From assembly GCA_031761405.1 (NCBI GenBank), contig JASEVX010000007.1:27182859-27246858 (forward strand): DNA of 64,000 nt, written 5' to 3'. This document shows positions 35,501-50,500 of this stretch, piece after piece; within the stretch, counting starts at the first letter, position 1; every line of letters starts with the position of its first letter. The DNA is from Serripes groenlandicus. Taxonomy: Eukaryota; Mollusca; Bivalvia; Cardiida; Cardiidae. The notes under the pieces are model-generated. The model was given only the letters and a program-made list of their open reading frames with translations, was not told where the DNA came from and did no database searches. Both the position numbers and the translations under genes were made by a program.

Positions 35501-38500
35501 TTTTTAAATGAGTTATGGCCGCTTGAATTCCTCATACATATGTATATTGTCAGGCACCAGCTGGGGGTATTCATCACCTTCAGTGATATTTCTAGTTATG
35601 CTTTGATTTATAGATACTTTCATAAATGTCTTTAAAGTCATCTGCTGAATATGAGAAAGGATTAAAAAGATTTTGAGATTTAAAACACAATGTTTTCAAT
35701 GTTTCAAAAATCATACTTTCATTTATAGAAATGTTTCATATTTTTGTCTACATGTTTTCCAAGTTGTCTGCTGAAAACGTTTGAATTGCCGTTTACACAA
35801 TTTTATTTTATTTACAGATGGCCGATTTGCAATTGCATTGGTCGGAAATAGAATGCAGCCACGACCTTATATTTGTGAAATAAACAGAAATGAAGTGTAC
35901 AGAATTAATATAGTGGACCGAGGTTTTGGTGAGTAGAATTAAGAACTTTCCAGCAAAGATTTATGACACATTTGGTAATCATCTTGAGCAAGTGTAAACC
36001 TTTCGAAAAACTTTTCTACTGATACAACAATAATTTATATTCTGACCTTCACATTCAGGGCTCGCGCTGTCGTTCGCCACTTGAGCCATTGGCTCAGAAA
36101 AAACAAAAGTGGCTCATGCTGTGTCTCATAAGAAATTATTGGCGAAAAATCTACATCGTAAAATCTTACGTATTTCATTACCAGAAGTATCAATAGACTT
36201 GACTGGTTCACGGATGTAGACGATATCGTGTATCGCTATTGGGTAAAATATCGGGTAAAATGATTTAAACCAGTCAGTGTGTGTATAGTGTTTGTGTACA
36301 ATGTCAAACTGTTGACATACTCGCGATTACGGAGAGTGGATATTTTAAACAAACTGCTTTAATTTGTTTACAATTAAAGACTGACCAATTACGTATTAAT
36401 TTTCTTGATTGAAAACTTAAAACAAGTCACTATAATTGACCATGACCTAATGCGTAAATCGGTTAAATTAGCAGCAATTAAAGGCCGGTGGATTTTGATG
36501 TTTGTCGGCGATCAATTTAAAACACCAAACAAAATAATTATAAATCAAAATCACTATATAGGTTTACCAAATCTGTATCGTCCATTCACCTATTTTCGAT
36601 ACTTTTTTCTTCACGCACGTATAAGTTAACATGTAGTTCAATGACGTCACAGTTTGTTTACAATCTACTTCATCCAGTGTTATAATTGATTCGCTCGGAA
36701 AAAGAAAATCAAAATTCGTCGCAATCAGGTCAAATTTCATTATTTTACAACATTATCACAAAAACAGTGTTTTTTACTATTACTTTTTACCAGTTGCGTA
36801 GAAACTGCAATTAATTAAACTTCCTATATCGTAAAATAAAAAATAAAAAGACATTTAACGTAAAGATTATTTTCTCTGTAGTACTACTGCTGCAGAAGGA
36901 AATCAGTGTCACACGAGATTATGCAAATAAAGTAACGAAAGCATATATTGATTTAGTTCCCTTTTTTTTTTATAAAGTTTGCAGTAAAATCCTCATCTAA
37001 ATGAACATTTAGATAAATGTGAACTATGATAAGGTATTTTGTCTATCTCTCTATCAACTTGCAAAGAAATATTTTTTATGGCTCAGATGTCTCAAAAATG
37101 GCTCAAGCATTGGCTCAAACATTTGAACCTTCACCTCCTTAAAAAACTACCATGTTTAATCCTTCAAGAGGCCTTGGTGTTTCGCGGACAGATCTTGTTT
37201 CCAAGAGCTGCTGATACAGAGGTATTAAAACAAAAACAGTAGTGCAGTGGTAGAGCATCAGTCTCTCGTATCAAAGGTCCTGGGTTCAAGTCCTGTGGTG
37301 AGCGGGGGAGTACTTGTTATGTCTCCATGAAGCAGACATAGAGCATATTTAATATAAGCTTACAGCTTGTTTCGCAATCAATGTAAAATAAATAAGTTTA
37401 AACTAACAAAACCTATTATATGAGTATTAATAATTTTGATGTTTCTTTCACCAAGGGAGCCGAGCCCCGGTAGCAACGCGGGCTGTCAATCCAGGGGTTG
37501 TGCGTTTAAATCCCGGCTCGGCCAACTTTCTTTCCGACGATTGACAAAAGTCAATGCGACAAGCATCATTCGTCTTCCACCAATGGGCTAAGTCTATGTG
37601 GAAAAGCAGCCAGTTGCTTGGGAAGATTGTTGTGTGGATTTCTGGTGTGAGAAACCCAGAAATGCATGAGTAGGTGAACTGGCCGCTGTGATATAACTGA
37701 GAAATTGTTAAAAACGGCGTTAAACCCCAATCAATCAATCAATCAATTCACCAAGGGAAATTTAAGGATTATCAACATCAACAAGGCTAGGTTTTAACCT
37801 TTTCCCACATTCAATAAATCCGTACCAGAGGATTTTGAAAACATCTAAGCATAAATATAGTATACTTGAATAGAGTCGAAAACTTTGTGGCAAAAGCTGA
37901 AATTGCTCATAATGGTCAATTTTCCCTTTTTCCATAATGTTTTAAAACGTCGTCTTCTGCAGAGTTAAAATGGGTCTGCAAGCTAGGAACTTGGGTTTAA
38001 AAAGTATTTTATGTTTATAAACAAATTGATCGGATCCTTGTCTAAAGATATTACATGATGTAGTTTTTGTATCGATTGCATTGGCAGGGAGACCATTTAG
38101 GGACAACTAACTTCTCCTTTGTCTGCCAGTTTCACTTACTGACATATTAAACTTTCTCACTTGCAGCGCAGGCAAAGGATTTTTCTAAACATTGTGATAA
38201 AAGGAGAAATTGCTCATGATGAGCAATTTCTCATTTTGTCACAATGTTTTCATTATCTAGTAAATATTAATTTTTTCATGTTGAGTGATTTTGTATATTT
38301 TTGCCTACATGTTTTCAATGTCCTCTTCTGCAGATATGTTGTATGTGTGGAAGGGTTAACCCTTTCCCCTCATATAGACGCTTTCTGACGCCTCTGCAGC
38401 AGACAGCTTTTTGAAAACATAGTGACAAAAGAAGAAATTGCTCAAAACAAGCCGCCACAATGTTTTCCACTCTTAGTCATAGGTTATCCATTCAATTATA

Positions 38501-41500
38501 GAGATTTTCTATTTTTAGCTCAGCTATGCACGAAGTGCAAGGTGAGCTATTGGGATCACATTTTGTCCGGCGTCCGTGCGTCGTCAACATTTCAGCTTGT
38601 TAACACTCTACGGGCTACATTTTGCATCCAATCTTCATGAAAGTATATCAGAACGTTCATCTCCATAAAATCTTGGACAAGTTCGAAACTGGGCCATATG
38701 AGGTCAAAATCTAGGTCACTAGGTCGAATTGAATGGAAATCTTGTTAACACTCTGGAGGCCACATTTTCAACTTGAGCATGTTGAAACTTTATCAGAATG
38801 TTTGTCTTGATGATATGTAGGTCAAGTTCGAACATGGGTCATGTCGGGTCAAAAAGTAGGTCACTAGGTCAAATTGAAGGAAAATCTTGTTAACACTCCA
38901 GAGGCCGCAATTTTTGCTTCAGCAGTTTGAAATTTTGTCAGAAAAATATCTAGGTCAAGTTCGAATATGGGTTATGCCGGGTCAAAAACTAGGTCACTAG
39001 GTCAAATTGAAGGAAAATCTTGTTAACACTTTGGATGCCGCATTTTTTGCTTCAGCAGCTTGATATTTGGTCAGAATGTTTGTCTTAAAGATATCTAGGT
39101 CAAGTTCAAATATGGGTCATATTGGGTCAGAAACTAGGTCACTAGGCCAAATTGATGGGGAAAATCTTGTTAACTCTGTAGAAGCCGCATGTTTTGCTTC
39201 AGTGGCTTGAAATTTGTTCAGAATGTTGAGCAGAATGATATCTAGGCCAAGTTTGAATATGGGTCATGCCGGGTCAAAAACTAGGTCACTAGGCCAAATT
39301 GAAGGAAAATCTTGTTAACACTTTGGATGCCGCATTTTTTGCTTCAGCAGCTTGAAATTTTGTCAGAATGTTTGTCTTAAAGATGACTAGGTCAAGTTTA
39401 AATATGGGTCATATTGGATCAGAAACTAGGTCACTAGGCCAAATTGAGGGAAAATCTTGTTTACTCTGTAGGAGCCGCATGTTTTGCTTCAGCGACTTGA
39501 AATTTGGTCAGAATGTTGAGCTGAATGATATGTAGGCCAAGTTAGAATATGGGTCATGCCGGGTCAAAAACTAGGTCACTAGGTCAAATTGAAGTAAAAT
39601 CTTGTTAACACTTTGGATGCCTAATTTTTGCTTCAGCAGCTTGAAATTTAGTCAGAATGTTTGTCTGAATGATATCTAGGCCAAGTTCGGATATGGGTCA
39701 TGCCGGGTTAAAAACTAGGTCACAAGGCCAAATTGAAGGGTAACCTTGTTAACACTCTAGATACTGCATTTTTAATTTCAGCATGATGAAACTTTATCAG
39801 AATGTTTTTCTTGATGATATGTAGGCCAAGTTAGAATATGGGTCATGCTGGGTCTGAATTATATCTAGGTCAAGTTCGAATAGGGGTCATATTGGATCAG
39901 AAACTAGGTCAATAAAGGAAAATATTGTTCAAACTCCGGAGGCCGCATTTTTACTTTGAGCAAGTTGAAACTTTGTCAGAATGTTGTCTTGATGATATCT
40001 AGTCCATGTTGGAATATGGCTCATATCAGGTAAAAAAAATACAGATCACTAGGCCAAATGAAGGAAAATATTGTTAACACTGGAGGTTGCATTCAGAATA
40101 ATTGTCTTGATGTGTTTTGCATTGCAGTACATTGTATAATTAAGGTGAGCGATCCAGGGCCATCATGGCCCTCTTGTTTTACAAAATATTATATGAGTAT
40201 AAAGTGTCTTTTACGTTTGTCCCCTGATTTTGATACACTCATCATATTTTCAGATTATGGTGTTCCGTTCAATGAAATTAATAATGTAAAAAGGGGTCCA
40301 AAGTTTACTGTTGATGCAAAAGATACAGTAATTCTTGGTGATACATCCTTGGTGTATCTTGAATGTATTGCCAATGGTATCCCACAACCAAGTTACGAGT
40401 GGTATCATGTAAGTTCTGGGGAATATGTGACATCCGAGAAAGATCCGCGATATACAATTACTAACGGTAGACTGACGATACAGAACCCGAGTGATCAAGA
40501 TGACACGGGTACATATCAGTGTATGGCTTCCAACACAGAAGGAACCATCTTGGGAAGTCCTGTACAGTTATCCTTTGCAGGTAAGTTTGCTTCATCATAG
40601 AATGGCTATTAATATCCACCTAACTGTTTGAGATGATGTCTCAGAGTCCCGGTAGCGACCTTGGCTGTAAATCCAGCGGTTGTGAGTTCGGACCCCAACT
40701 TGACCTCATGACAAGCCTCATCTATCTTTCACCAATGGGATAACAGTCTATGTGGAAAAGCAGGCACTTGCTTGGATAGTCTGTTGTGTGAAGTACTGGT
40801 GTGAGAAAGCCAGGAGACACATGAGTAGGTAAACTGGCTTCTGTGATATGACTGATTTATTTTTGGAAGATGGCCTCAAAACCCAATCGCTCAATGGAGA
40901 TTATGTCTTAGCGAATTGTCTTTCCTACATGCTTTGCTTTAAATGATGTCTCCTCTGTAATAAATGGGCTAATGGGGATGAAACTTCACAAGTTCCATCC
41001 ATTCAATGTCCTCGCCACCATAATTCCTTCAATAATTTGCATACATGCAAAATTGTGGTTTTCATGGCAACCGAAAGAAAAACTTTAAAAATCTTCTCCA
41101 CCCAAACTGGTGGGCCGATTACAAATAATTTTGTAGAAGTGTTCCTTGGGTGACCCTCTATCAGATTCCTTGAAGCTGTAATGATAAGTTGTATAACATG
41201 GCCGCCAGTGGGCAGGGCTAAATTTTGCCATATATACCTGTAGTGAAAACGTCTTCTCCATAAGGTATGAAACTGTTTCTCAAATCATTTTATAGAAATG
41301 TCCCTTTGGTGACCCTGTATGAGATTCTTTCAAGCCATGTTTATTGATGGAAAAACATTCTGTAAGGGTGGCAGTGCTGTTTTGTCTTATATTACTAAAG
41401 AGAAAACTTTAAAAATCTTCTCCTCCATGGTGAACATATTAAAAAATATCTATAAAAAGTATTAATTTCCTCCTCTGAAAGTATCGGACCAATTTCAAAG

Positions 41501-44500
41501 CAAACTGTGGGAATGTTCCTTGGGTGACCTTGTACCAGATGTCTTCAAGTCATGTTGATTGATTGAAATACATGTTAGCTACAAGGCGGTGCTGTTTTGC
41601 TTTATATTACTAAAGAGTAAACTTTAAAAATCATATCCTCAAAAAATATCACGCTTATAATGTAATAGAAATATTCCTTTATATTGTAATGTTTGCCTAA
41701 TACAGTGACGTGATGCTGGACCTCTTGTTTACGTAATTGACTGCTTGTGCTTGGGATGGGGGCCAAATAACTTAATGGTTAAGTTCACTGCGGTTCATGT
41801 AATTAAGACAATACAAGCGTTGATATATTTTTTCATATGTCAAACATTTTGGAAAGTCAAAGGCATCAAAGGTCTTTTGTATCAGAAAAAATGTAAGGTA
41901 AAGATTAAGATTGGTGGTGATGCTGAAGTGTGTTATATTTTACAGGTCTTGGAGAATTTTCCAACGTTAATGCTGCCCCTGTTACACCAGAAGAGTATCA
42001 GGGAGCTATCATAGAATGTCCTGCCATCTCTTCAAGGCTTGGCTCAGGTAAAACATTCTTTTGAGTACCGACAACATATGGTTTAATGGTCAAATAACGA
42101 TTCTAGAACACGCAAATGCTGCTTATCTAGAGCTCTGCTAAATATTTTCAAAGTTGTCTGCTGCATATCTGTTGTATGTGGGAATGGGTTAATGATTTTA
42201 CTCACACAAAATAAGTTTTACTTTTGAATGAAAAACCAGTGAGTTAACCAGGGTTTGGAGTTCTGGTGCATAATAATCTAATCACAAAAGCGGAGGCCTC
42301 AATGATCATTATATGCATCTGAAGGTCAAACATTGATAAATTAACTGATTTATCTTTAAAGAAAACACCACAGACATTCTAGCGGAACAACAGTGCCCAA
42401 TTAAGAGATTAATTTCAAGAACCGTTTTTGATAACGAAGCAAATGCCAATGTAGTTTTGTCAAAATGGCATTTCTAGTATATCACAAGTGAAATATATGT
42501 TATAATTTAACACTCTTAAAGCATTATTAAATTTTGTGTATGTGAGATGAAATGTGTATTATTTATTGGAATAGACTTTGAGGTAAAGTCCATGTAAATT
42601 TTAATCTTCACATGGTGAATACATAACAGACTGTCAGTCACTTTGCAAAGAAATATATATAGTAAACTGACTTTATTATGTTTTTATTGTGTGACAGTTC
42701 CATTAACAAGGACAAAAGGTTAATATAATATAATTAACAATTTCTCCATTTGCCACAATGTTTTCAACACCATTTCAATAATTGTACTTTAATTTAAAGA
42801 AAACCTGCTGCAGATGTGTTGCAGGTAAGAAAGTGTTATTAAAGCTTACTTTAAAAGAGCATTAAAGGTTATTGGTTATGATTTGTTGTGGAGTTATTAG
42901 CATCTTTTATAAACATGAGATTGCTTCTGAATTTTCAAAAATATTAATACAATTAAAAAGGTGAACTTTTAACCCTTTCCCTCATACGATAATTCTGCAG
43001 CAGACGACTTAGAACATATTTTGTCAAATAATGGAAAATCTCTATAATTAAATAGATAACCTATGACTAAAAGTGGAAAACATTGTGACAAATGGAGAAA
43101 TTGCACGTTTTGTGCAATTTCTTCTTTTGTTACTATGTTTTCAAAAAGCTGTCTGCTGCAGAGGCGTCAGAAAGCGTCTATATGAGGGAAAGGGTTAATT
43201 GATATCAATTTCCAACATTATGTATGTCGAGCCATAAAACTGTTATTTTATTTACCTTATCTTTATGAAGATGACTGTTGACACTTCTACAGCTGATAAC
43301 TTTCAAAACCGTTGAGAGAAAGCTTTGATATTATCTTAAACAATATTTCTCTCTTTTTCCCACAATGTTTTCAGATTTTTATGAAATATGAAAATTTTGA
43401 GATTGCATTTTATTTCTGTTTAAATAGCAGACCACTCTAAAAATGTCATATCAGATAAACAATAAACTCAACATGCAACGAAATGCAATATTTCGAAAAG
43501 TGTTGCGCTGTACATATGTTATCTAAGTTTGGAAAAGGATTAATTTTTTATCTTTACAGCTGTTCGATACCAGTGGATAAAAGATTCTACTGACCTGTCA
43601 TCATTTGGGGAATTCATTAGACCTGACCTGAACAGCTACATGTTTATTTCTGGCAATGGCAAATTGTATTTCTCTGAGGTGACGAGTGCAGATGACGGAA
43701 TTTACAGGTGTGTTGCAACACTCACCAGCAGCAATCTGAATGAGAACTATGTAGGTGCTTCACAGATGCCCAGTAGAACTAGTAAAGGAATTCGGCTGAA
43801 TGTAAAAAGCAGTGGTATGTACACAAAGACAAATTGAGCCATGTCATTTGAAAATGGACCTTAACCATTTCCCTCATACGACAATTCTGCAGCAGACGAC
43901 TTTGAACATATTTTGTCAAAAAATAGAAAATCTCTATAATTGCATGGATAACCTATGACTAAAAGTGGAAAACATTGTGACAAATGGAGTATGGACATTG
44001 TAGCAAAATGAGAAATTGCTCGTTTTGAGCAATTTCTTCTTTTGTCACTGTTTTCAAAAAGCCGTCTGCTGCAAAGGCGTCGGAAAGCGTCTATATGAGG
44101 GAAAGGGTTAGGAAATTAACCCTTTCCCACTTGCAGTCATTTCAACACATCTGCAGGAGACGAACTTTGAAAACTTCTTGACAAAAAGAGAATTTTCTCA
44201 TTATGCTTGTGAAGATCAGGATTTTGCAGGTTGCAAATTTCTAAAAGTCTGTTTTTGTTGGACTTCACAAAATTAATCTTAAACATTTACTTGATATGCC
44301 ACTTTTATGGGTTTCAGTTTTTAAGGTATAAATGTAAAATTTGAAAAAGATTGGAAAACTGTTTGTGTACCAGTATGTAATGCTGTCTACCATGGCAAGG
44401 TGACGGAAAGGAATCTTTTTTCTGCCGCACGTCTGTCATGTTTTAATTATTCGCAGTTGACGCATGATCCTGAACAGACTTGTGAAACAGATTTGAAAAT

Positions 44501-47500
44501 ATTGTGTGGAAAGATCTGAGCAATTCCCCTTTTCATTCTAAACCCTTTCAGAAACATATAGACACATTTTGACGCATCTGCGGCAGACGACTTTTGAAAA
44601 CATTGTGACAAAAGGAGAAATTGCTCAAAACAAGCAATTTCTCCTTTTGTTACAATTTTTTTTCAACTTTTTTCAGTATTTAAACCTACAATTGTAGAGA
44701 ATTTCCATATTCTTGAGAAGACATTTTCAAAGTCGTCTGCTGCAGATTTGCGGTATGTGGGAAAGGGAAAATGGATATTATTTCTCTAAATAAGTGAATG
44801 AATCACATCCTGAAGCAGAGCGCTAGATAATGCTATTTTTTCATGTGCCATAATCTTTATTTGACATTCAAACCCTACATATTCATTTGAGTACCCACAA
44901 CATAGGATTTGGTTGAGTAATAAAAGATCTATTGTGGGGGAAAGACCAGTTAAAATGAGAGTAATATCATGATTTTCCCTGTTTCATAGAATTTCTGTCC
45001 ATTAACAGCAGAAAACTGTTTAACCCTTTCCCTCATACGACAATTCTGCAGCAGACGACTTTGAACATATTTTGTCAAAACATAGAAAATCTCCATAATT
45101 GAATGGACAACCTATGACAAAAAGTGGAAAACATTGTGGCAAAAGGAGAAATTGTACGTTTTGTGCAATTTCTTCTTTTGTCACTTTGTTTTCAAAAAGC
45201 TGTCTGCTGCAGAGACGTCAGAAAGCGTCTATATGAGGGAAAGGGTTAAAACATTGTGGGAAAAGGAGAACTAAATAAACAATTTCCTTTTTTTTCACGA
45301 TGGTTTTGTTACTATTAGAATTATATTTTCAAACTTGCAAATTTTTACTCAAATGTTTTCAAAGCATATCTTATATTTTTATCTATTTATTCCAGCCGGA
45401 GGAACATATGACCCAAAGATTGTGGACAGTTTTATCAATGTGGTACCCGGAACTCCTGTAGAGGGCATGGATGTCAGTCTGGAGTGTTTCGCTTATGGAA
45501 CGTAAGTTAATGCAGAAGTTTTCAGATGCATCTGCAGCAGACAACATGTCTGGCAAATGGAGAAATTGTTCATAATTATAATTCAATAATTATACTTTAA
45601 CTTGTAGAGTATATGGTCATTTTGGCCTACAGTAGATGTTTTCCAAGTAGCCAGCTTCAGATATCACTTTTGGGGGTTTCCTGGTGCATTTCTATTTTCG
45701 TGATTTTTTGTGAAAATCACTATTGATGTATTACCCTTACACATGCATAATATTTATAATTCTGAGATATATGGAAAATAAGTGTGTGGGGTAATTTGCT
45801 ATGAAAACTTGAGTTTGAACTTCGAGCTTTAATTTTGTTTGCATATATTATTTCTAAATATTGTAATGAACTTTGTTGTAGGTAAAAGTAGGCATAATAT
45901 CAACAAAATGAATGTATATGTTTCTACTTGTTATGTAAACAGCTGAAAAAATAGTTGATCAATTGGATCATATAAAGACATTTTTTTAATGGACCAACTT
46001 TACTCAAAAGATGTACACGCTTTTAAAAGAAGATAACATTGCCTAATATTCTGTGTACATATGGAAATATATTGTCATTTATAAAGACGTTAAATGGTTT
46101 AGCTCATACTCTTCTACAGAGTTATCTGCCCTTGAATAGAAAAATCGGAATGCACCAGGAAAACCCCTTCTCCCCTTTGATATGAAATATTGTTGGAAAA
46201 GACATTTCTAAATTTAATCTCCTAATCCAAGTAGTCTGCTTCAGGTTAGTTTAACATGTGAATAAGTAATGTTTGTGAATACAACATTAACTTTGATATG
46301 AAATATTGTTGGAAAAAGATCTCTAAATTTTAATCTCCTTTTATAATGTGTGGAAAAAAGCAAGAAGAGCAATTTTTCATAGTGCAAAAATGTTTTCAGC
46401 AGATAAATCAAAATTTAGACTGCAAGTTGGAAATGGATTTATCTGTTTCAGGAGCCCTTTGGTGTATTCCTGGGACTTCCCAAGGTGGGATTATGAGAGA
46501 TATAGCATGACTGACAGTAATCGAATTTTAAAGATGAAGAACATCAATCTGGATGATTCTGGGATATTTAATTGTACCGTCAGGAATGGTAGGGGAGGGC
46601 CACAGTTTGATAAAAAATCATACACATTCCATGTGGAAGGTAAGCTGCGTTGTGTATATATGCTATTTTATTGATGGAACAACTGCCTGTGTCGAAGATC
46701 AGGGTGCAATGCCCAGCCGGGTGATAACAATAACTTTAAAATTATGTTTTTTTCCTCCAGATTGTGTGCATGGTTATCATTACGAGGGGGAGTGGTGTTT
46801 GGGGGGGATAAAAAAAAATGCTCTATAGGATTTATATTTCCCGTTTCTGAAATGTTTTACAAAATTTGAAGCAGATGACTTCGAAAACATCTGGTTGAAA
46901 ATATGGTAAACCTCTATAAATTAACCCTTTCCCTCATATAGTTATAAGTTATCCATTCAATTATAGAGATTTTCCATTTTTTGACCAAATACGTTCAAAG
47001 TCGTCTGCTGCAGAATTGTCGTATGAGGGAAAGGGTTAAAGTTTAATTATTGAATGGAGTTGAAAAATAAATTTTCAAAAGTAATCTGGTGCAGTGGTGA
47101 TGTATGCGGGAAAGGGTTACGGATATAACTAGTATTCTGCAGAGCTCTAGAGGGGCGTTTTGCATGTTCTAAAATCCTTATTTGACCCTTTTACCCTTTA
47201 TTGTGGGTATTCAAAAGAATCGTCTCAGTGAGACGATTCTTTTGAGTACCCACAACATAGGGTTCGCTTTAATAATAAGAGAGAAATTGTGGGAAAAAGA
47301 GCTGAATACACATCCTTATATGGACCTCTGGACTATACCGGACCTTTATTTCTTCTAGCCAAGCCCAGATTTTTGCTACCTCTAACAGACCAGCATTTAG
47401 ATATTGGCACGAAACAGCTGACATGGAGGTGTGAAGCTAGAGCAGTTCCCTTCCCTCAATACTCCTGGTATAAGGACGGTGCCCCAATGACAAACAGTTC

Positions 47501-50500
47501 CGATGGTAAAGTGTTCATATTCAAAAACACTTTACACCTTTTTGACCTGGATCAAGAGAGGGATGAAGGGATGTACCAGTGTGCTGCAAAAAATTCCTAT
47601 GGCGAGAAGTTCTCTACTGCACAACTTAGAATTTTAAGTAAGATTTTATTCCCAACTTTGTGATGGTGGATGGACATATTTGGATTTAATTTTTTTAGTC
47701 CATCAGTTATTGAGTCGATAAGCATGTTTAAAATGTTCATGTCTTTTACGTATTTGACAGTCATAAATCTCCATAGTTTATCACAATAATTTGTTATGGA
47801 CCTGGAATATGGCTTGTGCATCCATGCAGTAATAATAGAGCCCATAAGCTTTTCCCACATACAACAAATCATTAGCAGTCAAAACTGTAAATAATCTATG
47901 AGTATTGAAAAGAATGGAAAACATTATTTTAAAAATAGAAATTACTAATGATGAGAAATTTTTCCATTTGCTGCCATGTTTTAAACATTGTCTCCTGTAG
48001 AGATGTCAGAAAGCCTCTGAATATAGGAAAGTGTTAACGTGAAAACCTAGTACATATGTGGGGACTTTTGTGTCCTATGGATACAATTCTAATTACAAAT
48101 TATTTTACTACATAGTTATTATGTCAGGATTGATAGCCATTACATGAAGCATATAAATCTTATTCAGACCAAGTTAATATTTGAAGGCAAAATCAACACA
48201 AAATATCAAGAATTAAAAGCTTGAAGGTGAAGATGTTTTGTAAAAATATCCGTAGCAATATATTGTTAAATGAATTTACTACTGTGATATGAGCAAGATT
48301 ACACATATGAGTTGTCCAACGAGGAAACCAACGTTATGGTATCTGCGTAATAAATTGACCCAGATCAGCCTGCGATTTGACAACAGCTATAGAGCCAACG
48401 AAAACAACAACACACACATTTTACATGGGCAGATTTCGGTAATCCGTTTAAGATTATGCAATACTGCAAACCAAATAACAGCTACATATAGTGCCATCGT
48501 TTTGCAGAGATGTGGTAACCAATTATAATATCAATACAATTCTAGTACTAGATTGATATATAGATCTACTTAGTTTTGTGGAATATTAGACTTAAATTGA
48601 GTTAAAAACTGTTCATATTAGGCTCTCATGTTTTTTATAAGATTATTGCGCGCTGCATCCGCCATGCAAGGTGCACTCTACATACTATACAAAACTATCT
48701 TAACTACCGATAATTTATTAGAAAAAAATAAGTCATTTGATTCCGAGCATAGTTTTAATATCTTATCGGGGATTGCGGGATAATGAAACACCGCAAGGTA
48801 CAAAACGGACTATAAGAAATGCTGGAATGGGTTAAGTATACATGTTAATATCGAAATATACCTTACCTAGTCAAGGTTTCTGTACTCGGAATACAATTTT
48901 CCACAATGTTGGTTTCCTTGCGGGACTGCGCATATGTTTATGTTTTCCTACATAAATTGTAGTCAGGATCTTACATGTTGGTAAAACAGTCATTAAAACC
49001 AACCTTGAAGCGTAGTCAAGATCTTACATGTTGGTAAAACAGTCATTAAAACCAACCTTGAAGCATAGTCAAGATCTTACATGTTGGTAAAACAGTCATT
49101 AAAACCAACCTTGAAGCGTAGTCAGGATCTTACATGTTGGTAAAACAGTCATAAAAACCAACCTTGATGCATAGTCAAGATCTTACATGTTGATAAAACA
49201 GTCATTAAAACCAACCTTGAAGCATAGTCAAGATCTTACATGTTGGTAAAACAGTCATTAAAACCAACCTTGAAGCGTAGTCAGGATCTTACATGTTGGT
49301 AAAACAGTCATTAAAACCAACCTTGAAGCATAGTCAGGATCTTACATGTTGGTAAAACAGTCATTAAAACCAACCTTGAGGTGTAGTCAGGATCTTACAT
49401 GTAGTTAAAACAGTCATTAAACCAACCTTGAAGCGTAGTCAGGATCTTACATGTTGGTAAAACAGTCATTAAAACCAACCCTGAGGTGTAGTCAGGATCT
49501 TACATGTTGGTAAAACAGTCATTAAACCAATAAAGATGCTTCTAAAGAATGGTAAAGAAAGAATTAAAAATAAGATAATGCAATCTTATCATATCTGTCA
49601 ATAATTGCGAAACATGTGGAAATTTATTTTTGTTTAATATGGCTCAAATATGATATGAGCAAGGCCATGCAAAAACGAATTTGCGCCAAGAAAAGATCCA
49701 GATCAGACGGTGCATGTAGTTTGATCTTGATCTTCCATATACGCCTTCTAGTTGCACAAGCATCCTGGACGTCTATGGAGATTAGTTATGAGCAAACATT
49801 TGGCTGCAGGAGTATATTTTAAGGCTTAAACCCTTTCCCACATACAGCAAATCTGCAGCAGACGACTTTGAAAAGATATAAGCAAAATTATGAAATAATC
49901 TTTATAGATAATAGTATAATATTTGAATAAAGTTGAAAACACTGTGGCAAAAGGAGAAATTGCTTGTTTTGAGCAATTTCTCCTTTTGTCACAGTGTTTT
50001 CAAAAGTCATCTGCTGCAGAGGCGTCAGAAAGCGTCTATATGTTGGAAAGGGTCAAAAGGTCGGTTCTTTTGTGGCATGGCTCTTATCAGATAATATTAC
50101 TCATCTTTTTTAACTGCAGCTGTTGCCCCGCAATTCAACAAATACCCGATGAGCCAGACAATGAGCGGAGCTTTCGGCGGTAACGTTACTATTCAGTGTT
50201 GGCCAGAGGCAGCTCCTTTCCCAGAATTCACCTGGCTACGGAATAACGGCAATATAAACCCCTCAACAGATGCAAATAGTCGAGTCCATGTCATGATGAA
50301 TGGAGACTTGGTTATACAAGATTTGACTAACGGTGACGAGGGTTGGTATGAATGTAAGGTTAAGAATACGTACGGCGAGGCGGCAGACAGGACCTTCTTG
50401 AATGTTTATCGTAAGTATGAATTGAAATAGACAATGACTTCCAAAATGTTGGATATAATTTATAAAATAGTTGTATTTAGGCATTTCAGTGATGAATTAT

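Noticed and set aside
35052..35635. Three similar open frames in a row
   Set aside because: They are frames of a tandem-core transposon, not a gene family.
36405..36629. 74-residue frame in contactin intron 5
   Set aside because: No domain, no splice logic and in AT-rich intron DNA.
37235..37310. Functional tRNA gene
   Set aside because: Internal boxes are good but a paired acceptor stem is not evident; probably a SINE head or pseudogene.
48957..49530. CRISPR-like array
   Set aside because: Units are contiguous without spacers, and the context is an intron of an animal gene.
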